Origin: Pseudomonas sp. MM211
Lineage (GTDB): Bacteria > Pseudomonadota > Gammaproteobacteria > Pseudomonadales > Pseudomonadaceae
DNA: 64,000 nucleotides
Reading direction: 5' to 3'
NCBI RefSeq assembly: GCF_020386635.1
Contig: NZ_CP081942.1
Coordinates: 4,650,001 to 4,714,000, forward strand
In this document: positions 50,307 to 58,832 of the stretch, piece after piece
How positions within the stretch are numbered: the first letter of the stretch is position 1
Layout of the letters: every line of letters begins with the position of its first letter
Program-made: the position numbers and the translations under genes
Notes under the pieces: model-generated
Databases searched by the model: none
Told to the model about the DNA's origin: nothing
The model's input: the letters and a program-made list of their open reading frames with translations, nothing else

Positions 50307-51356
50307 TCAGCGGTAGCTGACGCCGGTCAGTTGTTCAGCAACCTGCCACAGGCGAGCCGCTGCTTCGGCGTCCTTCGCCGCAGCTGGCACGGTAGCCAGC
50401 CCCAGCGGCCCGCGTTTCTCCTCCTCACCGATCGGCCCGTAGTAAGCGCCGGGCTGTGCGTCCGGCGCAGTGGCCGCATACAGGGTCGGTAATGCGCCTT
50501 GAGCAGCGGAGTGATAGCGCTCGCGATCCTTGGCCCATTCGCGCCCAAAATCGCTATCCAGGCCAGGCCCACGCTTGATCAGCTCGGTCACGGCAACACC
50601 CGGGTGCGCGGCGATGCTCTGGATGCCCCAACCTTGCGCCTCGCTGCGGCGTTGCAACTCGAAGGCCCACATCAGAACGGCCAGTTTGGACTGGGCATAG
50701 GATGAGTAAGGGTTGTAGGCCTGTTCGGACTGCAGGTCCGCGAAGTTGATGCTGCCGCGCCCGACCGCAATGCTGGACAGCGTAACGACACGAGGGGCGT
50801 CGCTCTTGCGCAACAGCGGTAGCACATGGCCAGTCAGGGCAAAATGCCCCAGATAGTTGGTGGCCAATTGCAGCTCGAAGCCATCTGCTGAAGTGGCTCG
50901 CTCTGGGGGCGCCATCACGGCCGCGTTGTTGATCAGCCCATCGAGGCGCGGCAAGGTTGCGTTGAGGCGTTCCCCGAGCGCCTTGACCGATGCCAGGTCG
51001 GCCAGATCGACCGCCTCAAACTGCACCTGGGCACCCCGAACTTCCTGCTTGATGCGGGCAATGGCTTCCTTGCCGCGCTCTGGGTTGCGTGCGGCAATCA
51101 CCACCTCGGCGCCAGCCGCTGCCAGAGCCTTGGCATCTTCATAGCCCATGCCGCTGGTACCGCCGGTGACGAGGAAAATACGCCCGCTCTGCGAGGGCAT
51201 GTCGGCCAGGCTCCACTCTGGTTTTGGCTGACTCTGGGCACTGGCAATGCCGGCTTCAAGCATGCAACTCAAGGCTAGGCCAATGGTCGCCAGGCCTTTG
51301 CGCCAGAGGGCGATTGGGGCGCTTATGGGATCCATCTGTAGGGTTGTGTTTGTCAT
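50307..51356 (-). CDS. Short-chain dehydrogenase/reductase with N-terminal signal-like segment
   Basis: 349 residues. The Rossmann core has LVTGGTSGMGYEDAKAL (cofactor glycines), NNAA, and the catalytic YAQSK with an upstream Ser. An extra N-terminal segment of about 50 residues contains a hydrophobic stretch and an Ala-Ser-Ala-Gln sequence resembling a Sec cleavage site (IGLALSCMLEAGIASAQ). That is odd for an NAD(P)-dependent enzyme. It is divergent from the LysR gene, which probably controls it. The start at 51356 is used; a longer frame to 51422 lacks support. Confidence 0.78.
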   Translation of the reverse strand: MTNTTLQMDPISAPIALWRKGLATIGLALSCMLEAGIASAQSQPKPEWSLADMPSQSGRIFLVTGGTSGMGYEDAKALAAAGAEVVIAARNPERGKEAIARIKQEVRGAQVQFEAVDLADLASVKALGERLNATLPRLDGLINNAAVMAPPERATSADGFELQLATNYLGHFALTGHVLPLLRKSDAPRVVTLSSIAVGRGSINFADLQSEQAYNPYSSYAQSKLAVLMWAFELQRRSEAQGWGIQSIAAHPGVAVTELIKRGPGLDSDFGREWAKDRERYHSAAQGALPTLYAATAPDAQPGAYYGPIGEEEKRGPLGLATVPAAAKDAEAAARLWQVAEQLTGVSYR

Positions 51357-51470
51357 TGTTCGATCCTCACGTTGGTAATGATCTGACGAGCCGCGACAAG
51401 GCGGTGCGTCGACGTGAGGCATTGTTCACCCTTGGATTACCGGCGATAAGCCGTATAAAAATGGACGCTA

Positions 51471-51488
51471 TGTACGCCCAATCGTACA
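51471..51488. promoter_or_regulatory. LysR-type operator palindrome
   Basis: TGTACGCCCAATCGTACA is a 6-bp perfect inverted repeat with a 6-bp interior, in the gap between the divergent SDR and LysR genes, 31 bp before the LysR start. It contains a T-N11-A pattern. Confidence 0.6.
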
Positions 51489-51518
51489 ATCCTTTTTTAT
51501 CCCCGGAGCAGCACAGCC

Positions 51519-52415
51519 ATGCGCCAGCCCAACCTCACAGATGTCGCACTGTTTGCAGCCGTCGTGGAGGCCGGCGGCTTTCGGGTAGCGGCGCAAAAGC
51601 GTGGTATGTCGGCGTCATCGATCAGCGATTGCGTCCGCCGACTGGAAAGCGACCTGGGTGTGCGCTTGCTCAACCGCACCACGCGCAGCGTAGTTCCGAC
51701 GGATGTGGGGGCTCGGCTGCTGGAGCGGCTGCGCCCTGCCCTCGACGAAATCGGCGCAGCCTTCAGCGACCTCGATGACGATGCGCTGCACCCGGTCGGT
51801 ACGCTGCGCCTCAACGTCCCGGTGCCGATTGCCCGCTTCGTGCTGCCGCAGCTGATCCCCACCTTTCTTGAACGCTATCCCGGTGTGAGCGTGGAAGTGA
51901 CGATGGACAACACCTTCATCGACGTCATCGCTGCCGGCTACGACGCGGGGGTGCGCTATGAGGAACGTGTCGCCAAGGACATGATCGCCGTGCCCATCGG
52001 ACCAAGGCGGCAACGCTTCGTGGCGGCCGCATCGCCCGCTTACCTGCAAAAATACGGCACACCGCTGCACCCCAGAGACCTGCTCAACCACCGTTTGATC
52101 GGTCATCGTTTCGAGAGCGGCAAGCTGGGCGTGTGGGAGTTCGAAAAAGACGGTGCCGTCGTGCGTGTTCCGCCGCAAGGGCCGCTGCTCTCATCGTCCC
52201 AGGATCTTGAAGTGGGCGCCGCTATCGGTGGCGTGGGCATCATGTACACCTTCGAGGAATACCTCGGGCCACTGTTCGAGCAGGGAACGCTATTGCCGGT
52301 ACTGGAAGACTGGTGGCAGGCATTCGATGGCCCCTACCTGTATTACAACGACCGCCGCCACGTGCCCTCGCCGCTCAGGGCATTTGTAGATTTTCTCAAG
52401 GCCGAAACAGTTTGA
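51519..52415 (+). CDS. LysR-family transcriptional regulator
   Basis: 298 residues: an N-terminal winged helix-turn-helix (ALFAAVVEAGGFRVAAQKRGM) and a periplasmic-binding-like effector domain (about 90-295). It is divergent from an SDR-transporter operon and is its likely regulator. The TGA stop is the first three bases of a palindromic repeat element. Confidence 0.88.
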   Translation: MRQPNLTDVALFAAVVEAGGFRVAAQKRGMSASSISDCVRRLESDLGVRLLNRTTRSVVPTDVGARLLERLRPALDEIGAAFSDLDDDALHPVGTLRLNVPVPIARFVLPQLIPTFLERYPGVSVEVTMDNTFIDVIAAGYDAGVRYEERVAKDMIAVPIGPRRQRFVAAASPAYLQKYGTPLHPRDLLNHRLIGHRFESGKLGVWEFEKDGAVVRVPPQGPLLSSSQDLEVGAAIGGVGIMYTFEEYLGPLFEQGTLLPVLEDWWQAFDGPYLYYNDRRHVPSPLRAFVDFLKAETV

Positions 52416-52530
52416 TCGTTCCCACGCTCCGCGTGGGAATTCGGCCCTGGGCGCTCCGCGCCCGCCACTGCACCTGGGTCGGACACTGAGCGTCCTGCGC
52501 AGGCGTTCCCACGCGGAGCGTGAGGAACGA
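52413..52530. repeat. Palindromic composite element (copy overlapping the LysR stop)
   Basis: 118-bp element with inverted terminal repeats on the CCCACGCTCCGCGTGGG theme, an interior GGGCGCTCCGCGCCC, and GGACACTGAGCGTCC. Its first three bases are the LysR stop codon. Confidence 0.72.
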
Positions 52531-52593
52531 CCCGAGGGTTGAGCACTTGGATTTGGTGGGCTGAAGCCCACCCTACGGGCGCACGTTTTGGAT

Positions 52594-52713
52594 TGATCGT
52601 TCCCACGCTCCGCGTGGGCGTTCAGCCCTGGGCGCTCCGCGCCTGCTATTGCATCTGGGTCGGACACTGAGCGTCCTGCGGAGGCATCCCCACGCGGAGC
52701 GTGAGGAACGATC
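52594..52713. repeat. Palindromic composite element (second copy in this gap)
   Basis: 120-bp element, the same organisation as the one at 52413, placed before the stop of the kinase gene. A GGTGGGCTGAAGCCCACC hairpin (52555-52572) stands between the two copies. The whole gap 52416-52736 has no gene. Confidence 0.72.
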
Positions 52714-52736
52714 GGAGCACTGCCGGGCGGCGCAAC

Positions 52737-54095
52737 TCAATGACCCTCCGCCGGTAGACGCACCACCGCGCACAGACCGGCGGGCGGGCGGTTTTCCAGG
52801 GTCAGTTCGCCACCGTGGGCCTGCACGCACGCGCGGGCGATGGCCAGACCGAGGCCCAGCCCCCTCGCGCTTTTCTCGGCATTGAGCTGCACGAACGGCT
52901 CGAACACCTGTTCCAGTCGCGCGGGATCGATACCCGGCCCGTGGTCGAGAATCTCCAGGCCTATCTCGCCCGCAGCCGTGCGCTCCAGGCTGATCACCGC
53001 ATCGCCGCCGTGTTGCAGGGCGTTGTCGATCAGGTTGGTGAGCGCGCGCTTGAGCGCCAGCGGTCGGCAACGACAGAAAACCTCGGGCCCCGCCTGCCAA
53101 CTGACCGGCTGACCCAGGGTGCGATAACGCCGCGCCAAGTCATCGAGCAACACGGTCAATGACAGGCGCACCGTAGGCTCCTGCACGGCATCGTCGCGGA
53201 TGAAGTCCAAGGTCTCGGCGACCATCGCACGCAGCTCGTCGAGGCTGTCGAGCAAGTCCTCGCGCAAGGGGCCGTCATCGAGCAACTCGAGCTGCAGGCG
53301 CAGCTCGGTCAAGGGCGTGTTGAGGTCATGGCTGAGCGCCGCGAGCATCCGCGTACGCCCTTCCACGTGCCGCGCCAGCCGCTCCTGCATCAGGTTGAAG
53401 GCCTGGCTCAGCTCCTGAGCCTCGCGCGGGCCGAACAGCGACAGCGGTGCGATGCGCTCACCCCGGCTGATGCGCTCGGTGGCCGCGGCCAGCGTCCTGA
53501 ACGGGCGCACCACTCGGGCCATGAAGAACAGCAGGATCAACAGAATCGGCACGATGCTCACCGGCAAGGCGTACGCCAGCAGGCGGCTCCATTCATAGGC
53601 GCCGGATGGATGCTGCAACGCATTGAGGTACTGCCCCGACGGCAGCCTGATACTGCTGCGCAGGCGCAACGGCTCCCAGCCGGCGGGGCTCAGCACATCT
53701 TCGCGAGCGGGCCCGCCGCCGATGCGTTCGAGCTGCATGTGGATCAGGTCTGCAGGAGCCTGCAGCTCATTGGCCAACTCGGCGGTCAGGCGTAACTCTT
53801 CCGGGTGCATCTCGAAGCCCGGAACATCCGCCTCGGCGGCGATCCAGAAACGCGCCTCGACGCCGCCCATCGATATCAACAGGCGCTCGCCATCGCCGTG
53901 ATTCAATTCCACGGCCGCGTGGTAAGCGGTACCCAGACGCTCCAGTACTTGGGCACGGGACAGCGGATGCACCAGCGCGCCGGTGCGCTGCAGCAGCAGG
54001 ACGGCAATAGCATGGGATGCCAGCAACGCGACGATCAGCAACACCGCCAACTGATGAACCAGCCGCTGCGGCCACAGGCGCGCCAGCAACCTCAT
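52737..54095 (-). CDS. Sensor histidine kinase (EnvZ/OmpR group)
   Basis: 452 residues, paired with the regulator gene upstream by ATGA overlap. It has a first membrane helix at about 15-35, a periplasmic domain of about 130 residues, a second helix near 165-185, HAMP, the phospho-acceptor motif LSHDLNTPLTELRL, an N box (LTNLIDNALQHG), and DHGPGI/GLGLGLAIA glycine boxes. The signal is unknown. It starts at 54095; the open frame to 54137 lies inside the regulator gene. Confidence 0.85.
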   Translation of the reverse strand: MRLLARLWPQRLVHQLAVLLIVALLASHAIAVLLLQRTGALVHPLSRAQVLERLGTAYHAAVELNHGDGERLLISMGGVEARFWIAAEADVPGFEMHPEELRLTAELANELQAPADLIHMQLERIGGGPAREDVLSPAGWEPLRLRSSIRLPSGQYLNALQHPSGAYEWSRLLAYALPVSIVPILLILLFFMARVVRPFRTLAAATERISRGERIAPLSLFGPREAQELSQAFNLMQERLARHVEGRTRMLAALSHDLNTPLTELRLQLELLDDGPLREDLLDSLDELRAMVAETLDFIRDDAVQEPTVRLSLTVLLDDLARRYRTLGQPVSWQAGPEVFCRCRPLALKRALTNLIDNALQHGGDAVISLERTAAGEIGLEILDHGPGIDPARLEQVFEPFVQLNAEKSARGLGLGLAIARACVQAHGGELTLENRPPAGLCAVVRLPAEGH

Positions 54096-54844
54096 GAGCG
54101 CGTCACCTCCGCGACCAACATGTAACCGCCGCCCCACACGGTGCGCAGCAGGTCGTCACAGCCGGCGCTGTCGGTCAGCTTGCGGCGCAGGCGGCTGACC
54201 TGGCGGTCGATGGTGCGATCGAACACATCGCTGTCCGGGCGAGCCGTCAGGTCGATCAGCCGGGCGCGATCCAGTACCTGGTTGGGGTGGTCGAGAAAAA
54301 CCTGCAGCAAGCGCCCTTCCGCCGTGCTCAGACGGGTCGCCTGCCCATTGCTGTCACTCAGGCTGCCACTGCCGCTGGAGAAGGCCAGGCCGGCGAACTG
54401 GTAATGGCGCACCAGCGGCTGCGGCGCCGATTCGACCGGCGCAGGCTCGGCGCTGACCGCGCCGCGCCGGCGCAGCACGCTGTTGATGCGTGCCACCAGC
54501 TCCCGTGGTTCGAAGGGCTTGGTCAGGTAATCATCGGCGCCCAGATCCAGCCCACGGATGCGGTCGCTGATGGTATCGCGAGCGGTCAGCAGAATCACCG
54601 GCACGCCATTGCGCCGGTGCAAACGGCTGCATAGCTCGAAGCCATCGCCGTCAGGGAGCATCACATCCAACACCACCACGTCGAACGGCTGACCGTCGAG
54701 CAACTGCCACATGCCCTCGGCGCTTTCCGCGGTACGCACATCGAACGCGTGCTTGCGCAGATAAACGGCCAGCGGCTCGCGAATCTTGCGATGGTCGTCG
54801 ACCACCAGAACGCGCGGTGCAGAGAGCGGAGCAGTCGGATTCAT
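54092..54844 (-). CDS. OmpR-family response regulator
   Basis: 250 residues. The receiver has VVDD, phospho-Asp in VVLDVMLPDGDG and LTKPF; the C-terminal winged helix ends in VWGGGYML. The start at 54844 (MNPTAP) is chosen because the further open frame to 54937 has no family character. Paired with the following kinase. The system has no target gene nearby that I could name. Confidence 0.87.
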   Translation of the reverse strand: MNPTAPLSAPRVLVVDDHRKIREPLAVYLRKHAFDVRTAESAEGMWQLLDGQPFDVVVLDVMLPDGDGFELCSRLHRRNGVPVILLTARDTISDRIRGLDLGADDYLTKPFEPRELVARINSVLRRRGAVSAEPAPVESAPQPLVRHYQFAGLAFSSGSGSLSDSNGQATRLSTAEGRLLQVFLDHPNQVLDRARLIDLTARPDSDVFDRTIDRQVSRLRRKLTDSAGCDDLLRTVWGGGYMLVAEVTRS

Positions 54845-55027
54845 GGTGGCTCGGGGCAGTCGCAGCCTGGGTGATCTGGGCTGCCTATGCAGAGGATTAT
54901 CATTTGCATGCCGATGATACGCCAGAGCCCGCTGCAACTGCAGCGGCGTCGCGTCGCAGGCAACGTATCTGCTTCATTTGATGACGCACGGTTTCGGCCA
55001 CACGCGCCTCGGCTTATGATGCCGCCC

Positions 55028-56407
55028 ATGATCAAAGACCCGTTCCAACGCCTGAACCTCGACCGCGAGGTACTCAGCGTCAGCCAGCTAAACAACCGCG
55101 CACGCCTGCTGCTCGAAGATGTCTTCGGTGGCATCTGGGTCGAGGGAGAAATTTCCAACCTCGCACGGCCGGCCTCCGGGCATATCTATTTCACCCTCAA
55201 GGACAGCCAGGCCCAGGTGCGCTGTGCGCTGTTCCGACAGAACGCTGCGCGGGTACGCCAGGCACTGCGTGACGGCCTGGCGGTCAAGGTGTGCGGCAAG
55301 GTTTCGCTGTTCGAGGGCCGTGGCGACTATCAGCTGATTCTCGACTCCGTGGAGCCGGCCGGTGACGGTGCCCTGCGCCTGGCCTTCGAGGCCTTGAAGG
55401 AGAAGCTAGGCGCCGAAGGGCTGTTCGCCGCCGAGCGCAAAAGCCCCCTGCCCGCTCACCCCCGGCGCATCGGCATCATCAGCTCGCCCACCGGCGCAGT
55501 GATCCGCGACATCATCAGCGTGTTTCGCCGCCGTGCACCGCAGGTCGAACTGAGTCTGATCCCTACCGCTGTGCAGGGCCGCGAGGCCACGGCGCAGATC
55601 GTCCGCGCCTTGAAGCTGGCGGATGCCCAGGGCTTCGATGCGCTGATCCTCGCTCGTGGCGGTGGCTCGCTGGAGGATCTCTGGTGCTTCAACGAAGAGG
55701 CCGTGGCACGTGCCGTGGATGCCTGCGTCACGCCCATCGTCAGCGCGGTCGGTCATGAAACCGATGTATCGATCAGCGATTTCGTCGCGGACGTACGCGC
55801 CCCTACGCCGTCAGCCGCGGCCGAGCTGCTGGCGCCCCATAGCGATGATCTGGTGCAGCGGGTCACGGTGCTGCAACGCCGTCTCACCCTGGCCATCAAT
55901 GGCCGCCTGGCCCGTGAACGCATGCGCCTCGAGGGCCTTACCCGGCGTATGCGACACCCCGGCGAGCGGCTGCGGCAACAGGCCCAGCGCCTCGACGATC
56001 TCGACATGCGCCTGCGCCGCGCCTATGTGCAGCAGGTCAATGGGCGCGCACACAAGCTCGCGCAGCTGCAGGCTCGCCTGGCCGGGCAGCATCCGGGGCG
56101 TCACCTCAAGCTGCTGCGCCAGCGCCTCGACAGCCTCGCCGAGCGTCTGCCAAGGGCCATGAAAGAAGGGCTCAAGGCGCGCCGCCTGCTGCTGCAGAGC
56201 CAGATGCAGACGCTGCACGTGGTCAGCCCCCTGGCAACCCTTGGGCGCGGTTACAGCATCCTGCTCGACGACCGTGGCCGGGCTATCCGCAGCGCCGCCG
56301 CCACCCAACCAGGGCAACGCCTCAAGGCGCGCCTGGGCGAAGGCGAGCTGGATGTACGCGTCGAAGACAACCACGTTGCACCGGTAACACTTTCGCTGTT
56401 GGATTGA
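55028..56407 (+). CDS. xseA: Exodeoxyribonuclease VII large subunit
   Basis: 459-residue catalytic subunit of the single-strand exonuclease. N-terminal OB-fold (VLSVSQLNNRARLLLEDVFGGIWVEGEISNL spans about 15-45, then GHIYFTLKD). The catalytic core has GIISSPTGAVIRDI and ILARGGGSLEDLW, then VGHETDVSISD. A coiled-coil region follows. The start at 55028 (MIKDPF) gives the normal length; ATGs at 55016 and 55019 are alternatives. Confidence 0.94.
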   Translation: MIKDPFQRLNLDREVLSVSQLNNRARLLLEDVFGGIWVEGEISNLARPASGHIYFTLKDSQAQVRCALFRQNAARVRQALRDGLAVKVCGKVSLFEGRGDYQLILDSVEPAGDGALRLAFEALKEKLGAEGLFAAERKSPLPAHPRRIGIISSPTGAVIRDIISVFRRRAPQVELSLIPTAVQGREATAQIVRALKLADAQGFDALILARGGGSLEDLWCFNEEAVARAVDACVTPIVSAVGHETDVSISDFVADVRAPTPSAAAELLAPHSDDLVQRVTVLQRRLTLAINGRLARERMRLEGLTRRMRHPGERLRQQAQRLDDLDMRLRRAYVQQVNGRAHKLAQLQARLAGQHPGRHLKLLRQRLDSLAERLPRAMKEGLKARRLLLQSQMQTLHVVSPLATLGRGYSILLDDRGRAIRSAAATQPGQRLKARLGEGELDVRVEDNHVAPVTLSLLD

Positions 56408-56427
56408 GAATCATGGCCACGCTCGCA

Positions 56428-56478
56428 TCGCCCGCAAGCGGGCTCCTACAGAACTCACGCCCCCATATAGGAGCCGCG
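56428..56478. repeat. REP-like repeat between xseA and the peptidase gene
   Basis: GCCCGCAAGCGGGCTCCTAC at 56430-56449 and an inverted TAGGAGCCGCGC at 56468. Same family as the copies at 37787-38049. Confidence 0.65.
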
Positions 56479-56561
56479 CTCTTCCCGACGATTAGTGGCC
56501 CGCAGAATGTCCACCGTCTCCCTGAGAGAGCCGCTCTAAAGCCTCGATAAAAGGAAAATCA

Positions 56562-57383
56562 ATGCGCTCCCTGCTGTTGCTGCTCACCCTCTGCCTCGCC
56601 CTGCCCGCTCACGCCGAAGGCTTCATCAGCCGCCTGTTGAACAAGCCGGTGCCCGGTGGCGTTGCCGTGGTCGACCTCGGCGCCTCGGCCAGTGCGCCCA
56701 GCGCTACCTACCAGGGCAAACCGGTGCTGGTGGTACACGAAGATCAGCAGCGCTGGATCGCCATCGTCGGGATACCACTGAGCGTCAAACCCGGCACCCA
56801 GCAGATCGAATCGGGCGGCCAGCGCATGAGTTTTCAGGTAGGCAGCAAGACCTACGTCGAGCAGCGCATCACCATCAAGAACCAGCAGCAGGTCAATCCC
56901 AACGCCAAGAACCTCGCGCGCATCGAGCGGGAACTGGCCGAACAGACCCGCGCCTACCAGCAGTTCAGCCCCCGGCAACCGAGCAACCTGATGTTCGACA
57001 AGCCGGTCAACGGCCCGCTGTCGAGCCCCTTCGGGCTGCGCCGCTTCTTCAATGGCGAGGAACGCAACCCGCACTCCGGGCTGGATTTCGCCGCCAATCG
57101 CGGTACGCCGATCAAGGCACCGGCGGCCGGCAAGGTAATCCTGGTGGGCGACTACTTCTTCAACGGCAAGACCGTTTTCGTCGACCACGGCCAGGGCCTG
57201 ATCAGCATGTTCTGTCACCTGTCGGAGATCGGCGTGAAGGTCGGCGACGAGCTGCCGCGCGGCGGCGTGCTTGGCAAGGTCGGTGCTACGGGCCGCGCGA
57301 CCGGGCCGCACCTGCACTGGAACGTCAGCCTCAACGACGCACGGGTCGACCCGGCGATCTTCATTGGCGCTTTCAAGCCTTAA
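56562..57383 (+). CDS. M23-family murein peptidase (LytM domain)
   Basis: 273 residues with a signal peptide (cleavage after AHA). The C-terminal LytM/peptidase M23 domain has the zinc ligands in PHSGLDF (His, Asp) and GPHLHWNV (His-x-His), plus the third-ligand region around FCHLSEIG. The N-terminal part has a DUF-like beta-domain. All metal ligands are present, so it is probably an active DD-endopeptidase or lysostaphin-like hydrolase of peptidoglycan. It starts after AAGGAAAAT. Confidence 0.88.
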   Translation: MRSLLLLLTLCLALPAHAEGFISRLLNKPVPGGVAVVDLGASASAPSATYQGKPVLVVHEDQQRWIAIVGIPLSVKPGTQQIESGGQRMSFQVGSKTYVEQRITIKNQQQVNPNAKNLARIERELAEQTRAYQQFSPRQPSNLMFDKPVNGPLSSPFGLRRFFNGEERNPHSGLDFAANRGTPIKAPAAGKVILVGDYFFNGKTVFVDHGQGLISMFCHLSEIGVKVGDELPRGGVLGKVGATGRATGPHLHWNVSLNDARVDPAIFIGAFKP

Positions 57384-57483
57384 CCCGCGCGGGGCGTTGG
57401 CGTGTAGAGTGACGACTACTCGCTGATCGCCTGCATGCAGCGCTGCAGATGGCTATCGGCGTCCTCACCGACCGGGAGCCATG

Positions 57484-58152
57484 ATGATCACCGTCCATCA
57501 CCTGAACAACTCGCGCTCGCAGCGCATCCTCTGGCTGCTCGAAGAACTGGGCGTGGAGTACCAGATCCAGCGTTACGAGCGCGACCCGAAGACCATGCTC
57601 GCCCCGCCGGAATTGCGCGCCGTGCATCCGCTGGGCAAGTCGCCGGTGATTACCGACGGTGACCTAACGGTGGCCGAGTCCGGCGCCATCATCGACTACC
57701 TTGCCAACCGCTATGGCCCGGCCCTGCTGCCGCCCGCAGACAGCCCCGAGCGCCTGCGCTGCAACTACTGGCTGCATTACGCGGAAGGCTCGGCGATGCC
57801 ACCGCTGCTGCTCAAGCTGGTGTTCGACAAGGTGGAAAGCAGCCCGATGCCCTTCTTCGTCAAACCCATCGCCCGCGGCATTGCACAGAAGGTCAAGAAG
57901 GCATTTGTGACCCCACAACTGCAGCTGCATCTGGACTATCTGGAAGGCGAGCTGGGCAAGAGCACCTGGTTCGCCGGTGAGCAATTCAGCGTTGCCGATA
58001 TTCAGATGAGCTTCCCACTGGAGGCAGCCACTTCGCGAGGCGGTCTGGATGCCAGCCGCCCTCGGCTGAAGGCCTTCCTGGAACGTATCCATGCCCGCCC
58101 CGCCTACCAGCGCGCCCTGGAAAGAGGTGGGGAATACGCCTACGCCAATTGA
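57484..58152 (+). CDS. Glutathione S-transferase
   Basis: 222 residues. The N-terminal thioredoxin fold begins MITVHHLNNSRSQRILWLL (Ser10/Arg12 region) with the cis-Pro motif LGKSPVI and ESGAI for glutathione binding. The C-terminal helical domain follows. A soluble cytosolic GST of the small bacterial type. Two start codons are adjacent (57481, 57484); the second has the better distance to the ribosome-binding site. Confidence 0.9.
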   Translation: MITVHHLNNSRSQRILWLLEELGVEYQIQRYERDPKTMLAPPELRAVHPLGKSPVITDGDLTVAESGAIIDYLANRYGPALLPPADSPERLRCNYWLHYAEGSAMPPLLLKLVFDKVESSPMPFFVKPIARGIAQKVKKAFVTPQLQLHLDYLEGELGKSTWFAGEQFSVADIQMSFPLEAATSRGGLDASRPRLKAFLERIHARPAYQRALERGGEYAYAN

Positions 58153-58271
58153 GGCGCTGACCAGGGCGGTGATTGGGCGCGCCGCCACTTCTCGCGTGTC
58201 AGCCAGTGAAATCCGTGGCTGCCACTTATCATCCGCCAGTCTACGGCATTGCAAAGAATAAGCGCGGGAAT

Positions 58272-58290
58272 GACAATGCGAGGAATTATC
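58272..58290. promoter_or_regulatory. Possible Fur box upstream of the FecI-like sigma gene
   Basis: The minus strand reads GATAATTCCTCGCATTGTC, which matches the ends of the Fur consensus (GATAAT and CATTxTC) but not its middle. It lies 21 bp before the sigma factor start. Iron-controlled sigma genes normally have such a site. Confidence 0.4.
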
Positions 58291-58310
58291 AGACTCACTC
58301 CTAGTTATTC

Positions 58311-58832
58311 ATGTCCGCCCTCGACTCACCCCAACGCACTGTCATCCACACGCTCTACAGCGACCATCACGGCTGGCTGAAGGCGTGGCTGCGCGGCCGC
58401 CTGGGCAATGCCAGCGATGCAGCGGATTTCGCCCATGACACTTTCCTGCGGGTGATCCAGCGCTGCGACCTGAGTGCCATCGACACGCCCCGCGCGTTTC
58501 TGCGTACCGTCGCCCGCGGCCTGGTGATCGACCACTGGCGCCGCGAGGAGCTGCAGCGCGCCTGGCTGGAGAGCATCGCTCACCTCTCGGACGCAGAAGC
58601 CCCCTCGCCGGAATCCCGGGAGCTGGTGCTGGAATTGCTCGAACGCATCGCACTGATGCTCGACGGTCTGAAACCTCGGGTTCGCACCGCCTTTCTGCTT
58701 GCCCAGTGCGAAGGCCTGTCGTACCGGGAAATCGCCGAACGTCTGGGCGTATCGGTTCGTTCCGTAGAGCGCTATATCGCCGACGCGCTGTATCACTGCT
58801 ACCTGCTGCGCTACGGCGACGAAGACGCATGA
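58311..58832 (+). CDS. FecI-like ECF sigma factor
   Basis: 173 residues: region 2 (DAADFAHDTFLRVIQR) and region 4 (LSYREIAERLGVSVRSVERYI) of ECF sigma factors. It is the first gene of a fecI-fecR-receptor unit and would direct RNA polymerase to the promoter of the receptor gene after FecR signalling. ATGA overlap with the fecR-like gene. Confidence 0.9.
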   Translation: MSALDSPQRTVIHTLYSDHHGWLKAWLRGRLGNASDAADFAHDTFLRVIQRCDLSAIDTPRAFLRTVARGLVIDHWRREELQRAWLESIAHLSDAEAPSPESRELVLELLERIALMLDGLKPRVRTAFLLAQCEGLSYREIAERLGVSVRSVERYIADALYHCYLLRYGDEDA

